A stretch of DNA of 64,000 bases from Ambrosia x helenae (lineage: Eukaryota; Streptophyta; Magnoliopsida; Asterales; Asteraceae). This document shows, in pieces, positions 9,781-20,938 of this stretch (positions are counted from its first letter, which is position 1; each line of letters begins with the position of its first letter). The stretch lies in contig CM061228.1 of the NCBI GenBank assembly GCA_030844895.1, positions 34,100,626 to 34,164,625 of the forward strand, given 5' to 3'. Both the position numbers and the translations under genes were made by a program. The notes under the pieces were generated by a model. That model did not search any database, was not told the origin of the DNA, and was given only the letters and a program-made list of their open reading frames with translations.

Positions 9781-10945
9781 TGAGTCCAAAACAAGTCAAT
9801 GTCTACAATTGTTGCACATGGACTTGTTTGGCCCAGTTAAAATCATGAGTCTAAGAAGAAAAAGATTTTGTCTTGTCATAGTTGATGATTTTTCTAGGTT
9901 TACATGGACTTAATTTTTACACTCTAAGGATGAGACTGAAGGTATTTTGAAGGACTTTGTAACCAAAGTTGAAAAACAATATGACTTTCCAGTAAAAGTC
10001 TTTTGAAGTGACAATGGAACAGAGTTTAAGAATAAGGAGTTGGATGACTTCTGTGTGTCAAAAGGGATTGTGAGGCAGTACAGCATCCCAAGAACACCAG
10101 AACAAAATCGGGTGGTTGAGAGGAAAAATAGAACTCTTATTGAAGCTGCAAGAACCATGCTAGCAGATTTTGGTTTGCCACTGTCCTTCTGGGCAGAAGC
10201 TGTAAACACTGCTTGCTATGTTCAAAACAGAGTTTTGATCAACCCAAGACATCAAAAGACTGCTTATGAAATTTTGTTCAAAATCAAACCATTAATCTCA
10301 TTTTTCAAAATCTTTGGCTGCCCATGTTTCATTTTAAATCTTAAAGATTCCATTTCAAAATTTGCAGCCAAAGTAGATTGTGGATATTTTCTGGGATATT
10401 CTTCTACTGCCAAGGCCTATAAAGTGTTTAACACAAGGACCAGGACAATAGAAGAAACTCTGAATGTAAAGTTGAATGAACTTTCATCCCTAATAATCCC
10501 AGCAAATCCTGCTGAGTTGTTTGATTTAGATAAATTCAAATTTGAAGATATTACTGTCAAAACTAACAATGCAGGTACTCCACAATCTCCACAACAAGAT
10601 TACAGAACAGATGTTGTGATTCCAAGTCACTATAAAGTCTACTCTGCATCAGAGGAAGCAGCTGTTCAAAACAACTGTCAACACTCTGTCACAGCCGAGT
10701 CAGCCACTGTTGGCCAGTCTTTCCCTCAAACCGCTGCTTCACCGTTTACATCCACTGCTCAATCATTTGTTGACAAAAGTCAAACATCTGTTGACAAAAG
10801 TCAGTCTAGTTTTACACCACTTGGACCCAGTCCCTCACCTCCATTTCAAACATCTGTTGGCACTACAAAAGTGCAAACAGATGTTACATCAACAGAATCA
10901 CCAAACCTCTGTCCTTCACCTCAAAATGCCATAATACCATATTAG
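9781..10945 (+). pseudogene. Copia A1 integrase core
   Basis: DDE integrase: first Asp in HMDLFGPV, second in SDNGTEF, Glu in RVVERKNRTLIEAART. A TAA interrupts after FTWT (about 9911) and a TGA stands just before SDNGTEF (about 10003), where Arg (CGA) is usual; this fits C-to-T decay. From 10040 the frame is open through the C-terminal region (FGCPCF, GYSSTAKAYKVFN) and a Ser/Thr/Pro-rich tail to the stop at 10943. The domain would insert element cDNA into the genome. Confidence 0.88.
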
Positions 10946-11834
10946 GGAGATCTAATCTACCTAAGAGCTCATCCACCAGATCAAATCATTGGCAATATCA
11001 GAGAGGGTGTGCTAACAAGAAGCCAATCCTCAAATATCTGTCTTTTTGCAGGTTTTCTATCTCTCACACAACCTGTCAAGTACCAAGAGGCACTAAAAGA
11101 CAACAGTTGGGTGGAAGCTATGCAGGAAGAGCTCCTTTAGTTTAAAAGACAACAAGTATGGGAACTTGTACCACTGCCTAAGGATGTTTGTCCAATAGGC
11201 ACAAAGTGGGTCTTCGAAAACAAAACTGATGAAAGGGGTATAGTTCTCAAGAATAAAGCTAGGCTTGTGGTTCAAGGCTTCAGACAAGAAGAAGGGATAG
11301 ACTATGATGAAACCTTTGCTCCTATAGCAAGGTTAGAAGCTATCAGACTCTTTCTAGCCTTTGCTGTCAACCACAACATCAAGGTGTATCAGATGGACAT
11401 CAAATGTGCATTCCTATATGGCACAATTCAGGAGGAGGTATATGTATGTCAAACCACCTGGTTTTAAAGACACATTCCATCCTGATCATGTCTACAAGCT
11501 TAACAAAGCTTTGTATGGACTCAAGCAAGCACCTAGGGCCTGGTATGAAACTCTTTCCACCTTTCTCTTATCCATTGGCTTCACAAGAGGTAAAATTGAT
11601 AAAACCCTATTTTTGAAATGGAGAGGGAAAGATTTAATGATTGTTCAAATATATCTGGATGACATCATTTTTGGATCCACATGTAACAAAATGTGTGAAG
11701 AGTTCAGGAAACTCATGACAGCAGAGTTTGAAATGAGTGCCATGTGTGAACTTCAGTGTTTCCTTGGTCTCCAAGTGAAGCAGCTGCAAAATGGCACATT
11801 CATTCATCAAAACAAGTATGTGAAAAATTTGTAA
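10946..11834 (+). pseudogene. Copia A1 reverse transcriptase
   Basis: RVT_2-type reverse transcriptase: WVEAMQEELL, GTKWVF, RLVVQGFRQEEGIDY, the catalytic region ending VYQMDIKCAFLYG, then KALYGLKQAPRAWY and YLDDIIFGST (YxDD box). A stop interrupts after MQEELL (about 11138), a frameshift lies near 11450 and a stop follows YVKNL (11832-11834). The active-site aspartates are still visible, but the frame is not continuous. Confidence 0.9.
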
Positions 11835-11846
11835 ACTAGATTTGAG

Positions 11847-12596
11847 ATGAATGACTGTAAGCCATGTAGTACACCCATGAGTACAGTCAAGCTACTCACT
11901 ATTGATGACAAGGATGAACTGGTTGACCAAACACATTACAAATGCATGATTGGGTCTTTATTGTACTTAACTGCATCTAGGCCAGACATTATGTTTGCCA
12001 CTTGTGTTTGTGCAAGATCCCAGGCTTCACCCAGAAAGTCAAACCTTATTGCTGTGAAAAGGATATTCAGATACCTAAAAGGTGCTACCACACTTGGTAT
12101 CTGGTATCCTGCTAATGGAAACATTGGGCTTTCAGGTTATTCAGATAGTGATTTTGCTGGCTGCCACACCACAAGGAAGTTTACATCAGGAGGGTGCCAG
12201 TTTCTAGGGAATGCCCTAGTCTCTTGGCAAAGCAAAAAGCAAGCAGTTGTTTCAACTTTAACAGCTGAGGCTGAATACATTGCTGCTGCAAGCTGTACAG
12301 CCCAACTCATGTGGCTTCAAAATCAACTGCTGGATTTTGGGATAACTGCACTAAAGACTCCACTCATGTTGGACAGTCAAGCTGCCGAAAATATCATCAA
12401 GAATCCAGTTTCTCACTCAACCACAAAGCACATAGACATCAGACATCATTTTGTCAGAGATAGCTATAAAAAAGGTTTGATTTCTCTGCACCATGTTCCA
12501 ACAGAGGATCAGTTGGCAGACGTGTTGACAAAAGCTTTAGACACATCTACCTTCACAAATCTGATTTCTAGAATTGGTATGCTAAACATGGACTAA
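11847..12596 (+). pseudogene. Copia A1 RNase H
   Basis: Continues from RT in the same frame after one stop. Motifs: YLTASRPDIMFA, the connection region AVKRIFRYLKG, first catalytic Asp in GYSDSDFAG, Glu in LTAEAEYIAAASC, Asp in MLDSQAAEN, then HIDIRHHFVRD and the usual end, EDQLADVLTKALDT. It would remove RNA from the RNA-DNA hybrid. Full length, ending at a stop at 12594. Confidence 0.92.
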
Positions 12597-13169
12597 AACA
12601 ACAAAAATGTTTTAAATAAAAACATTAAAATGTTTCAGAAAATCAAAATCCATCATTAAAAATAACTTTTTGGTTGAAAAATATGTTAAGGATAAAACAA
12701 CCACTGTTTCATCCACTCTATCCACTTTAAAGTTGAAAAATCTGTTTCAAACATCTGATCAGATAAAACAACCACTGCTTGGTTGAAAAATCTGTTTCAA
12801 ACCTCTGATCAGATAAAACAACTGTTTCATTATATATATATATATATATATACATATATACATCTATCTATCTATCTAAAAAAATCAAGTGTTGTTAGCA
12901 TCAGCACTTTGGTAAAACAACAGCTGTTTGCATCAGATCTTTGGCAACAGCTGTATACCACCAGATGTTTGGCCATCAGATGTTTGCCACGTCTGCTCCT
13001 AAAAGCAGACTTTTGGCCACATCAGCGGTTTCACCAGAGCCTATAAAAACCCTGTTTTACCACAACAGTCGTTACACTGTCTCATTGTATTCAAAATACT
13101 GAAACCGCCTTCTTCATCCTCAAACCCTTACTCCAATTCCACTTACTCTCACACTCGGAATCCATTAAA
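12597..13169 (+). promoter_or_regulatory. Spacer with a probable internal promoter for the extra ORF
   Basis: Noncoding. It holds repeated phrases (AAACATCTGATCAGATAAAAC), a TA/CTAT microsatellite (about 12831-12875) and TATAAAA at 13042-13048. About 120 bp of C/T-rich leader then precede the ATG at 13170. TATA, pyrimidine-rich leader and ATG spacing fit an RNA polymerase II promoter that would express the extra ORF apart from the LTR. This is inferred from sequence only. Confidence 0.55.
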
Positions 13170-16100
13170 ATGGATCTTCAAGAAAAAGCCACCCATAATT
13201 ATCTCCCATATCTGGTGAAAACAGATGAAAACGCTCCATTCCATTCCACCATCGACATCATCTTAAAATCCAAATACCTGACAATCCTAACCGCTGATGC
13301 TCCTATTTACCTTGATACCATCCAAGAATTCTGGTTGAATGCTAAGTTTCTTCTTCAAGACAAAAAGCCTACATCCATTATCTCAAAAATTGGAGAGACA
13401 AGTATCGCCATTACCCCTGAACTAATATCCTCAATCTTCTCACTCAATGACCTGTCAGGTAAAGACTCTTTCCCTAAGTCAGAGCTTCAAACAGAGTTTC
13501 AGGAAAGAGGTTATGATGCACAAATGACTGGGTCAACCCTTTTCAAAAAGTTTTTCCCACCAGTCATGAAATTTTTCTTTCATACCCTCCTTCTCCGTGT
13601 CTCTGCTAAGTCCACTTCCTTTAATGAAATCCCATTGAGGATTCAGTACTTGGGCTATGCTATGTTGTCAGATTCTGACTTCAATCTATCCCAGGGACTG
13701 TTTATAGACTTAGTATCAAATGTGAAAGCCATAAAGTCTGGTTCTAATAATGCTTTTCTGATTTACCCAAGAATTTTGAGTGTAATCCTTCAAAAGGTTT
13801 TACCTGAAAAAGATTTTAAAAAGGGTGAGTTTGTTAAAATGAAGAGTCTAACTGATGAAACTTTCACAAGAATGCTGGGTTCAACTACCCAAGAAAAAGT
13901 ATTAAAAGTGTCAAAAGTTTCAAAAACACAAAAAAAGAGGGCTAAGACAACAACTGTTGTCCAAACCTCTGTTGTTGAGCCCACTGCTCCTGGTGATCAT
14001 GGCACTACATCCAGTGTTGTGAAACCCACACCAGCCACCTCCAAAAGAAAACGTCCATCCATAAAAACCACCACTAAACCAAAAAGGGGACTTCTGAAAG
14101 TTGAGATACCAGAAGAAAACCCTGTTGCAACACAAAAGCAACAAGAAACCACTGTTGTTACTTCCTCACAACAGTTGGATATATCTCAACCTGACCAAAC
14201 TCCTCATGCATCCTCACAAAAGGATCATGTTGTAAGCCAAGGGAAACACATCATGATACATATAAGTCATTTGGCCATATGTTCACAAGCCCCTCTCCCA
14301 GGGCTAATTCTCTTTTCACTCCTCCACCTTCACCAAAACATGTTCCTCAAACCATGCAACCTCTGTTTGAGGCTATTAATAAAACTCAGGAAAATCCCAG
14401 TTCCTCTCCTTTACCCATCAATGAGAGTATACCTCCACAAGTGACTGGGACTGGGGAAAATCAATCAACCATCCCACAAACAGAAAAGGAGGTTACACCC
14501 TAGAGTTCAATGAAACTCTAGGTGAGTTTTCAAGTGAAGCAGCCACTACTGATGTAGAGACCATTGTCTCACAACAGGACAGTGGTTACATAGCTAAGAC
14601 TTCCTTGAAGGCAATAACTAATGAGGCCACTATAGTTTTCCCCAAAATCAGTTGGAAGTCTCCAGAACCAAGAAAAAGAGGCATCTGGTTCTCATCCTTT
14701 GGACTCACCTCCTAGGACTGAACCAGTTACAACTACCACTGTCAGGAATTCAGATGACCCTATTAACTTAGGTGATGGGTTAAAATTACCAAGAATTGAC
14801 GGCCAGGGTATAGTCCATTGAAACCTCTGTTGCTGATATCAAATCAGATATCAAGACAATATTGGGATCATTGGCTACCCTCACCAAGAGTCAACCATCC
14901 ACTGAAGATATTGCTAGTGAGCTATGGAAGTCTGTTTCCCCCATCATCATAGCTCACAGAAAACTAGCAGATCAGACTCATGAAACCTATATGGCTGAGA
15001 TTAGAAATATGGTGGATGCTAGGTACAAAGATACCCATGCTGACATTCAAGCCATTAAAGACCATCTGCTGAAGACCACTGGCTCTGCCCCTACCACAAT
15101 TCTCAGAGATGAAGATGATGATGACTTTACAGCTGATGATGCCAAAAAGGGGGAGAGTGGCAGAGATAGATTGTCAAAGTTAGATCCTTTTGGTTGTCCA
15201 CCCTCACAAAAGGGAAAATCAAAGCCTGCCAACAAACCAGGGTCTACCCACACAGCAGCACAATAACAACAACCAAATGTTCAAACCTCTGCTGCCATTG
15301 AACCTGCCAAAACCAGCAAAGCAAAGGAACTTGATACCTCTGCCAATGAAAAAGCTGAAAAGGCTGCTGAGGAAAAGCAAAAGAGGGCTGACACTTTGGA
15401 AGTTAAGGCAGATGCTTTGGTACAAAAGAAAAGGGAACAACAGTAGGAAGTTGAAGATGTGGGCTCCTCTAAAAGGAAGAAAATGCCTGCCAAACATGTC
15501 AGAAAACCACCATCCAAACTTGCTGCTAAAACCACTGCTATCAAAACCACTGCTGCCACCAAAACCACTGATACCACCACAACCACTGAACCCATCAAAC
15601 CAACCAGTGAACCTACTACCATAGCCACCAACACACCACCTACAACCACTTCACCACATAAATCCCAAACATCTGCTGGTTCTACAAAAGTGCCAACAGA
15701 TGTTAACACAACCACTGCCTCTACACCACCATCACCAAAAATATTGTACAGAAGGAAGAGAAAATCTACCTTTGTTGTACAGGATGAAAACATTCACACA
15801 TCACCACCTACTACTTCAACTACACAATCTACACCCATATCTGCCATTCCACTTTCATCATTCTCACCACACACCTCACAATTTATATCCCATAGACCAC
15901 CACCAACCATCACACCATTGGCTATTCAGTATCCCCTTGAACTTGATCTACTCAAGGGGGAAATGCAATCCTTCTACAATGCTGAACAACCATCTGAAAG
16001 ATCTTTCCCATCTCTTCCATATTTTCCTGTTCCCCTAAACATAGACCAATATCTAAAATTCAAGGCTGAACAGGCAGATGCCATCATAAAAGAGAAATGC

Positions 16101-17099
16101 AAAGGGAAAGATGACAGGAGTGTTCGGGGCATCCATTCAACAAAGCTTAGGAAACTGAGAAGGATTGAAGATTTTGCTAAGACCCTGAGCAACTCTATGT
16201 CTACCATGCCTCTCAGCAGTGACATGGAAAGGGAGGTTAGGGAATATCTTCTTGAACAGATCTTCGCAACCATGCCTTATAAAGCAAACAAGAAACAGTT
16301 TGCAGGCTAGACCACTCATGCTCTCAGAGAAGAACTCATAAGAATTGAGGACATGGCCAAGAATCCCCCAGCCAAGGTCTCTGCCCCTGATTTGAGTAAA
16401 GGCAGAGATCTAGCCAGAGCCCTGAAATTCAAAAGAATGAGACAAGAAAGTGTAGCTGGTGACTATGGGGAGATGAAGTCAGTTGCAAGATGGTTAGAGC
16501 TGAGGTTGGTTGAAACCTACAAGAAACTGGAAGAAAATAGGAAAGAAGACCCTAACATGCCTAGAAAACCTGTCTACCCTGATGAACCATTGATGAATAG
16601 ACCTCAACAGGCTTTTACATTAGACAACCTACTTGATACTTCTGATCTATCAGCTGCTTCAAGAAGACAATTCAAAAAGAAAAAAGAAATGTCTAAAGAA
16701 GATCAGAAGAAGTTTGCTGATACTTTTATAAAGGAGGGCCTCTACAATCAAATACACTTTTTCTCAAATCCCACTACTGAAAGACTTAGAGAACTCATTG
16801 GGAGACCTCTATCACCAAACTCATCCAGAATAAAAATGTATCTCAACAAATCCTCTGATTCAAAAATTCAAAAATGGAAGGTCAACAAAGATACCCATGA
16901 ATTGACTTTGCTCAAATCAGATGGAGAGGCTCAAAAGCTAAGCATGGATGATGCATATAGCGTGTGTGCAGATGACCTCCAAACATTGCTGAACCTTGAG
17001 CTTGAAAGAGATGCAGAAGACCTCTACTCTTTGAACTTTGAGTTACAATTCAAAGGTCAAATCAGAGAAAGTCTGATGAGGAATAAAGATCAAGAATAA
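13170..17099 (+). pseudogene. Extra ORF (post-RNase H) of copia A1
   Basis: Probably one frame of about 1,300 aa, now broken into blocks at 13170-14444, 14279-14503, 14862-15266, 15459-16310 and 16353-17099. The first about 230 residues are globular (FWLNAKFLLQDKK, LRIQYLGYAMLSDSDF). A long low-complexity region rich in Thr, Pro, Lys and Ser follows. The C-terminal 450 residues are charged and helical (RRIEDFAKTLSNSMS, VARWLELRLVETYKKLEENR). Many SIRE-like elements carry an extra, sometimes env-called, frame here. I see no signal peptide or clear membrane segment and assign no function. The same frame occurs in A2 (35078-38327), so it belongs to the family. Confidence 0.75.
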
Positions 17100-17122
17100 A
17101 GCCTAGTTTTGGCATCATCTGT

Positions 17123-17135
17123 TCTAGGGGGAGAT
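17123..17135 (+). other. Polypurine tract of A1
   Basis: CTAGGGGGAGAT directly precedes the 3' LTR start, as expected for the plus-strand primer. Confidence 0.8.
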
Positions 17136-17803
17136 TGTTGGGTCTGCTGACCTGGATAAGAACAGATGATTGAAAAGCCAAAATATACTAACAGTTGATC
17201 CATATTAATAAACGTCATTTACAACATACTCCTCCCAAAAGACTGTTGACCCTGACAACTGTTCTACCCAAACAACTGTTGTGACAACTGCTGCTACAAA
17301 GGACTGCTGGATAACAACTGATAGAGAACAACTGCTGACTAAAGGTCTGATAGAGAACAACTGCTGATCAAGTGCTGAAGACTAAAGGTCTGTTGGAGCC
17401 AACAACACCTAGGCTCCAACAGATAATACAAGACCATCAGAGTTTTCCTCAACAGTAGTTTACGTTACAGTGTTTTGCAATTTAACAGTAGTTTGTATAT
17501 AGCAAATGTTTTATGTTGTTATTTTGTTAGAGGTCACTGTCTTAGGTGACGTCAGCTTAGATCATCAGTGGTTTAGATTTGTCTATAAATAGAACAGTGC
17601 TTGTACTGTTCTATTCATCACTCACAACATTCTCTCAGACAAACAATCACAGAGTGATCAGGCTGAGGGGGAATACTTGTAATTGATTGTAATCTTTCAA
17701 TATAATGAAAGCATTCGATTAGAAAACATTTACTCTTTTGTTTTGATTATAGTTTATTATTCCGCTGCACTTTCCATTTATATTTACTTCATTCTTCTCA
17801 TCT
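17136..17803 (+). repeat. 3' LTR of copia A1, truncated
   Basis: It starts TGTTGGGTCTGCTG and matches the 5' LTR with about 21 substitutions by hand count. The match stops at ATTCTTCTCATCT, so about 41 bp, including the terminal CTAACA, are missing. No 5-bp copy of the left flank (TATAT) adjoins it, indicating a deletion across the right boundary. Confidence 0.9.
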
Positions 17804-19370
17804 TCTCCCCATATATCTGCACATTGTCATAGAATAGGGAACCGACGTGGAAAAGAGAAATGGTCGGCCAATTGTTAACTTGTAACTAACCACTAAATTC
17901 AACCCATTCAATATGATTCAATCATCATCAAAGCAATTAAATTGAAACTGATTGGAACACATCTGTTTAAAGACCTCCAAACCCACAACCCTCCCTGTTT
18001 CCGACCATGTTCTTGCATACCGAAGTCCAGAAAAAAAAGCCACAAGCATCTCTGTTCTGACCCGTTATACAACTACCGGCTTCCGACAACCCCACAACCA
18101 TCTACTACCACAAAGCAACACCCAACCGAAAATATTGTATGTTGCAGTTTGATAGTGACAAAAAGATATTTGTGGTTAAAAGAAAGAAGGAATGTATTCA
18201 TTATTTTAAAACTAAATTTAAGCAACAAAGTCCTCCTAGCTGGAATATCCGTGATTTGAGCAAGTTGAAATTGATCAATCATTCAGATGATTCTGGAGCA
18301 CGGTTTGTTGAGAATTTGATTAGAAAAAACTGTTTTTCAATGTTTAAGGTGTTTAAACCATAGGTCACCAGAAGATTGATGTAAACAAAATATTGACCCC
18401 TTAACTAGGAAGGGAAAATACATGGGTTACACGTTAATCCGGATAAAGTTGTGAGAAGAATTAAGATTCCCAGTTACTCTCTCAATGTCTGCAAAATTTC
18501 AGAAGTTGGTACTACGATGCTTCTACTAGAGATGTTAGAATAGAAAGGGATTAATTTCCAAAAATCCGAGTGTTGGATCCATTCTTTTAATGTTTAATAT
18601 CGGTGACTTGAGCGTTTCACAAGACGTTGAGAGTTGCTATTCACAAGATAACAACCAAGTATAGGATTGTCCATAACTTAACTTTTGTTGGAATGATTTT
18701 GTTTGTTTAACTATTGTCGGTTGCATTGACAATTAGTTAATGATTTTGGTTGTTTAACAAGAAGGGAATGTCTTTATGTCTACATAATTGATATTTTTTG
18801 TTCTTACAAATTCCGTAATACACATATATAATAGGTGTCTAAGGCATGTCAGGTTATATTATGCTCACCAAAAGAGCATTGATGACTCCCGCCACAACTT
18901 CCTACACCACCAGCCACTATATTAGCGTACTCTTTCTGCTTAGCACTTAGTGGTTCAGAGTTTCTTACCAAGTTAGACCTCTTAATAACTTAGCACTTAA
19001 TGACGCAGAGGTTGCCAAACAACCCCTAAAACGAGCTAGTGAGCTAGAATGCAATCACAAGTTTCGAAAACACGATGTGTTTTGTCAAAAAAAAAAAAAA
19101 GATGATTAAAACAACACATCTGACCAAACTACATACATAGACCAAAACTGGAGTCTACTCAATTGTTTTACGAATAGTATAAAACATGATACAAAATACC
19201 CTTACAATTAACTTATTGAGTCCAAAAAACAAACATTTTTAGATTTTCTCAATTAGATTTTGTTAAATTACCAAAATACCCTTACAATTAAAAACAAAAT
19301 ATACACATATGCAAACACACCACACACGTACTCAACCCATTTCTCTTTCTATTTGCCCACATACAAGATT
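17804..19370. other. Noncoding or decayed sequence with one short unidentified ORF
   Basis: Positions 18139-18363 encode 74 aa (FDSDKKIFVVKRKKECIHYF ... IRKNCFSMFKVFKP) with coding-like composition. Faint continuation in other frames follows up to about 18520 (NPDKVVRRIKIPSYSLNV). I do not recognise the family; it may be a gene remnant or transposon fragment. Nothing else stands out. Confidence 0.3.
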
Positions 19371-19399
19371 CTACCCATCACCACCACCGCTGGCACCAA

Positions 19400-19680
19400 A
19401 TAAAACTGAAAAACAAATAAAAAACAGAAAAAAAATAAAAAAAAAGAAAAAAACTGAAAAACAAATAAAAAACTGAAAAAAAGAAAAAAAACTGAAAATA
19501 AAAAATAAAAACAGAAAATAAAAGAAAAAAATAGAAAATAAACAAAAAACAGAAAAAAAGAAAAAAAAACTGAAAAAACAAATAAAAAACAGAAAAACAC
19601 AGAAAAAATAAAAAACAAAAAATAAATAGAAAAAAAAGAAATTAAAAAGAAAAGTAGAAAACAAATTAAAAAAAAAAAGC
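19400..19680. repeat. A-rich low-complexity tract
   Basis: Irregular repeats of AAAAACAGAAAAA, AAATAAAAAACTG and similar for about 280 bp. The Phe-rich frames on the minus strand are artefacts of this tract. Confidence 0.85.
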
Positions 19681-19714
19681 TTTAAATTACTTTCGTGAAA
19701 GGGAGATAGGGGGC

Positions 19715-19736
19715 GGGGGGGGGGGGGGGGGGGGGG
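19715..19736. repeat. Poly-G tract (about 22 G)
   Basis: An uninterrupted G run next to the A-rich tract; its length is unreliable. It could form a G-quadruplex. Confidence 0.85.
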
Positions 19737-19739
19737 CAG

Positions 19740-20799
19740 ATGGAGAGATCCGGTGGTGGTGTGGGTTGCTCGGTGGTGGTGCGTGGGGCTCGGTTAGAGA
19801 TGGCAATCAAATCCGAACTCGATAGGTAAACCCGAAACCCGACACATTTGGGATGGGTTTGGGTCGGGTAATCATGTATGGGTCCGGGTATGGGATTAGT
19901 TTTTATTTTTTTCGTGGTTTTGGGACAGGTTTGAGATTTGATGATATACCCATTTACCCGACCCGATTACCCGATAAAGTATACCCGTTTACCCGATTAG
20001 ATACCCTATGTAATTTCCTATATATCTTTTAAAATATGTATTCATAATATATCTAATTGTCCATTTAGATTGTCATCTTGTTCAAAAAAAACACCAATTA
20101 TTTGTGTATAATATCTTTTATCTATGTCTTTTAGTGTTTTTATATGATTTAAGTATTTTATATTTATACATTGTAATCATTTATATACATATTTGATAAT
20201 GCTAAATGTACGGGTTAGTAGTCACGCAATAGATACCCGACATGTTTTAGTAAGATATACCCAATGGATAAGTTTTTAAAATTAATGGGTTTACCCGAAA
20301 CCTGCGGGTATACCCAATACCCTACGGGTAATTACCCGATACAAACCCGACGGGTCTTGGAACGGGTTTGGGACAAGCATACCTAATCGGGTATGGGGTT
20401 GAGATTACCTAAACCCGTCCCAAACCTGACCCATTGCCATCCCTAAACTTGGTGGCGGTGGTGGTTAAATTGAGGGAGAAAGAGGAGTAAAAGACGAAAG
20501 AGAGGGAAAGAAGAGAGGAGTAGCAGAAGAAGAAGAGGGATGCGAGAGAGTGAAAGAAGAAGCAGGAAAGAACGAAGAGGAAAGACGAAGGTGTAGGTGA
20601 AAAAGAAAGAGAGGGAAAGAAGAAGAGTAAAGACGGGTAGGTTAAAAGTTTTGGACGGACCTTTAGCAGCGACGGGGTCGCCGCTAATAACAATGACGAG
20701 GAAACCGTTGATTTTATTTTGATCAATGGTTAGATTAAAATGGGCCTTTAGCGACGACGCTTTGGCGGGTCGCCGCTAAAGGCCACATTTCTTGTAGTG
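19740..20799 (-). mobile_element. CACTA-type transposon terminal region
   Basis: The minus strand begins at 20799 with CACTACAAGAAATGTGGCC, the standard terminal sequence of plant En/Spm (CACTA) elements. Subterminal TTTAGCGGCGAC / GTCGCCGCTAAA motifs follow in both orientations, two of them paired as palindromes. Further in is a G/A-rich stretch (about 20460-20640) and a nested MITE (19795-20445). No transposase and no opposite CACTA end were found, so the left limit is only approximate. Confidence 0.65.
19795..20445. mobile_element. hAT-type MITE nested in the CACTA remnant
   Basis: 651 bp with termini TAGAGATGGCAAT and ATTGCCATCCCTA. Flanks are GGCTCGGT (19787-19794) and AACTTGGT (20446-20453): 5 of 8 identical, with all three differences G/A or C/T transitions. 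The interior is filled with GGGTCGGGTA / TACCCGAAACCCGA motifs, a familiar plant hAT MITE composition. No coding capacity. Confidence 0.7.
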
Positions 20800-20902
20800 T
20801 GGGGGTCACAAAAATATAATAATCAATTTATCATTCAATACAATTATTAAATGAAAGTTTTTTTTTGGTTAGAATTTGTTCTTTTTGTTCTTACAAAATA
20901 TT

Positions 20903-20905
<3 letters not shown>

Positions 20906-20936
<31 letters not shown>
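20906..20936. repeat. TA microsatellite
   Basis: About 15 TA units. Confidence 0.9.

Positions 20937-20938
<2 letters not shown>

Larger units (their letters stand above)
5028..17803 (+). mobile_element. Ty1/copia LTR retrotransposon A1 with extra 3' ORF (nearly complete, degenerate)
   Basis: Order: 5' LTR, Met-tRNA primer site, gag with CCHC knuckles, protease, integrase, reverse transcriptase, RNase H, a 4-kb extra reading frame, polypurine tract, 3' LTR. Integrase before RT is diagnostic of Ty1/copia. The long extra frame after RNase H is known from SIRE-like plant copia elements. A hand comparison of the two LTRs gives about 21 substitutions in about 668 positions (3 percent), so insertion is fairly recent. 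The last about 41 bp of the 3' LTR and the right target duplication are missing. Multiple stops and frameshifts in gag-pol mean it is not autonomous. A second family member (A2) lies at 35078-39042. Confidence 0.93.

Noticed and set aside
13170..17099. Retroviral-type envelope protein
   Set aside because: No signal peptide, fusion peptide or transmembrane segment visible; left as an ORF of unknown function.
19349..19664. Phe-rich frames on the minus strand
   Set aside because: Translation of the A-rich low-complexity tract.
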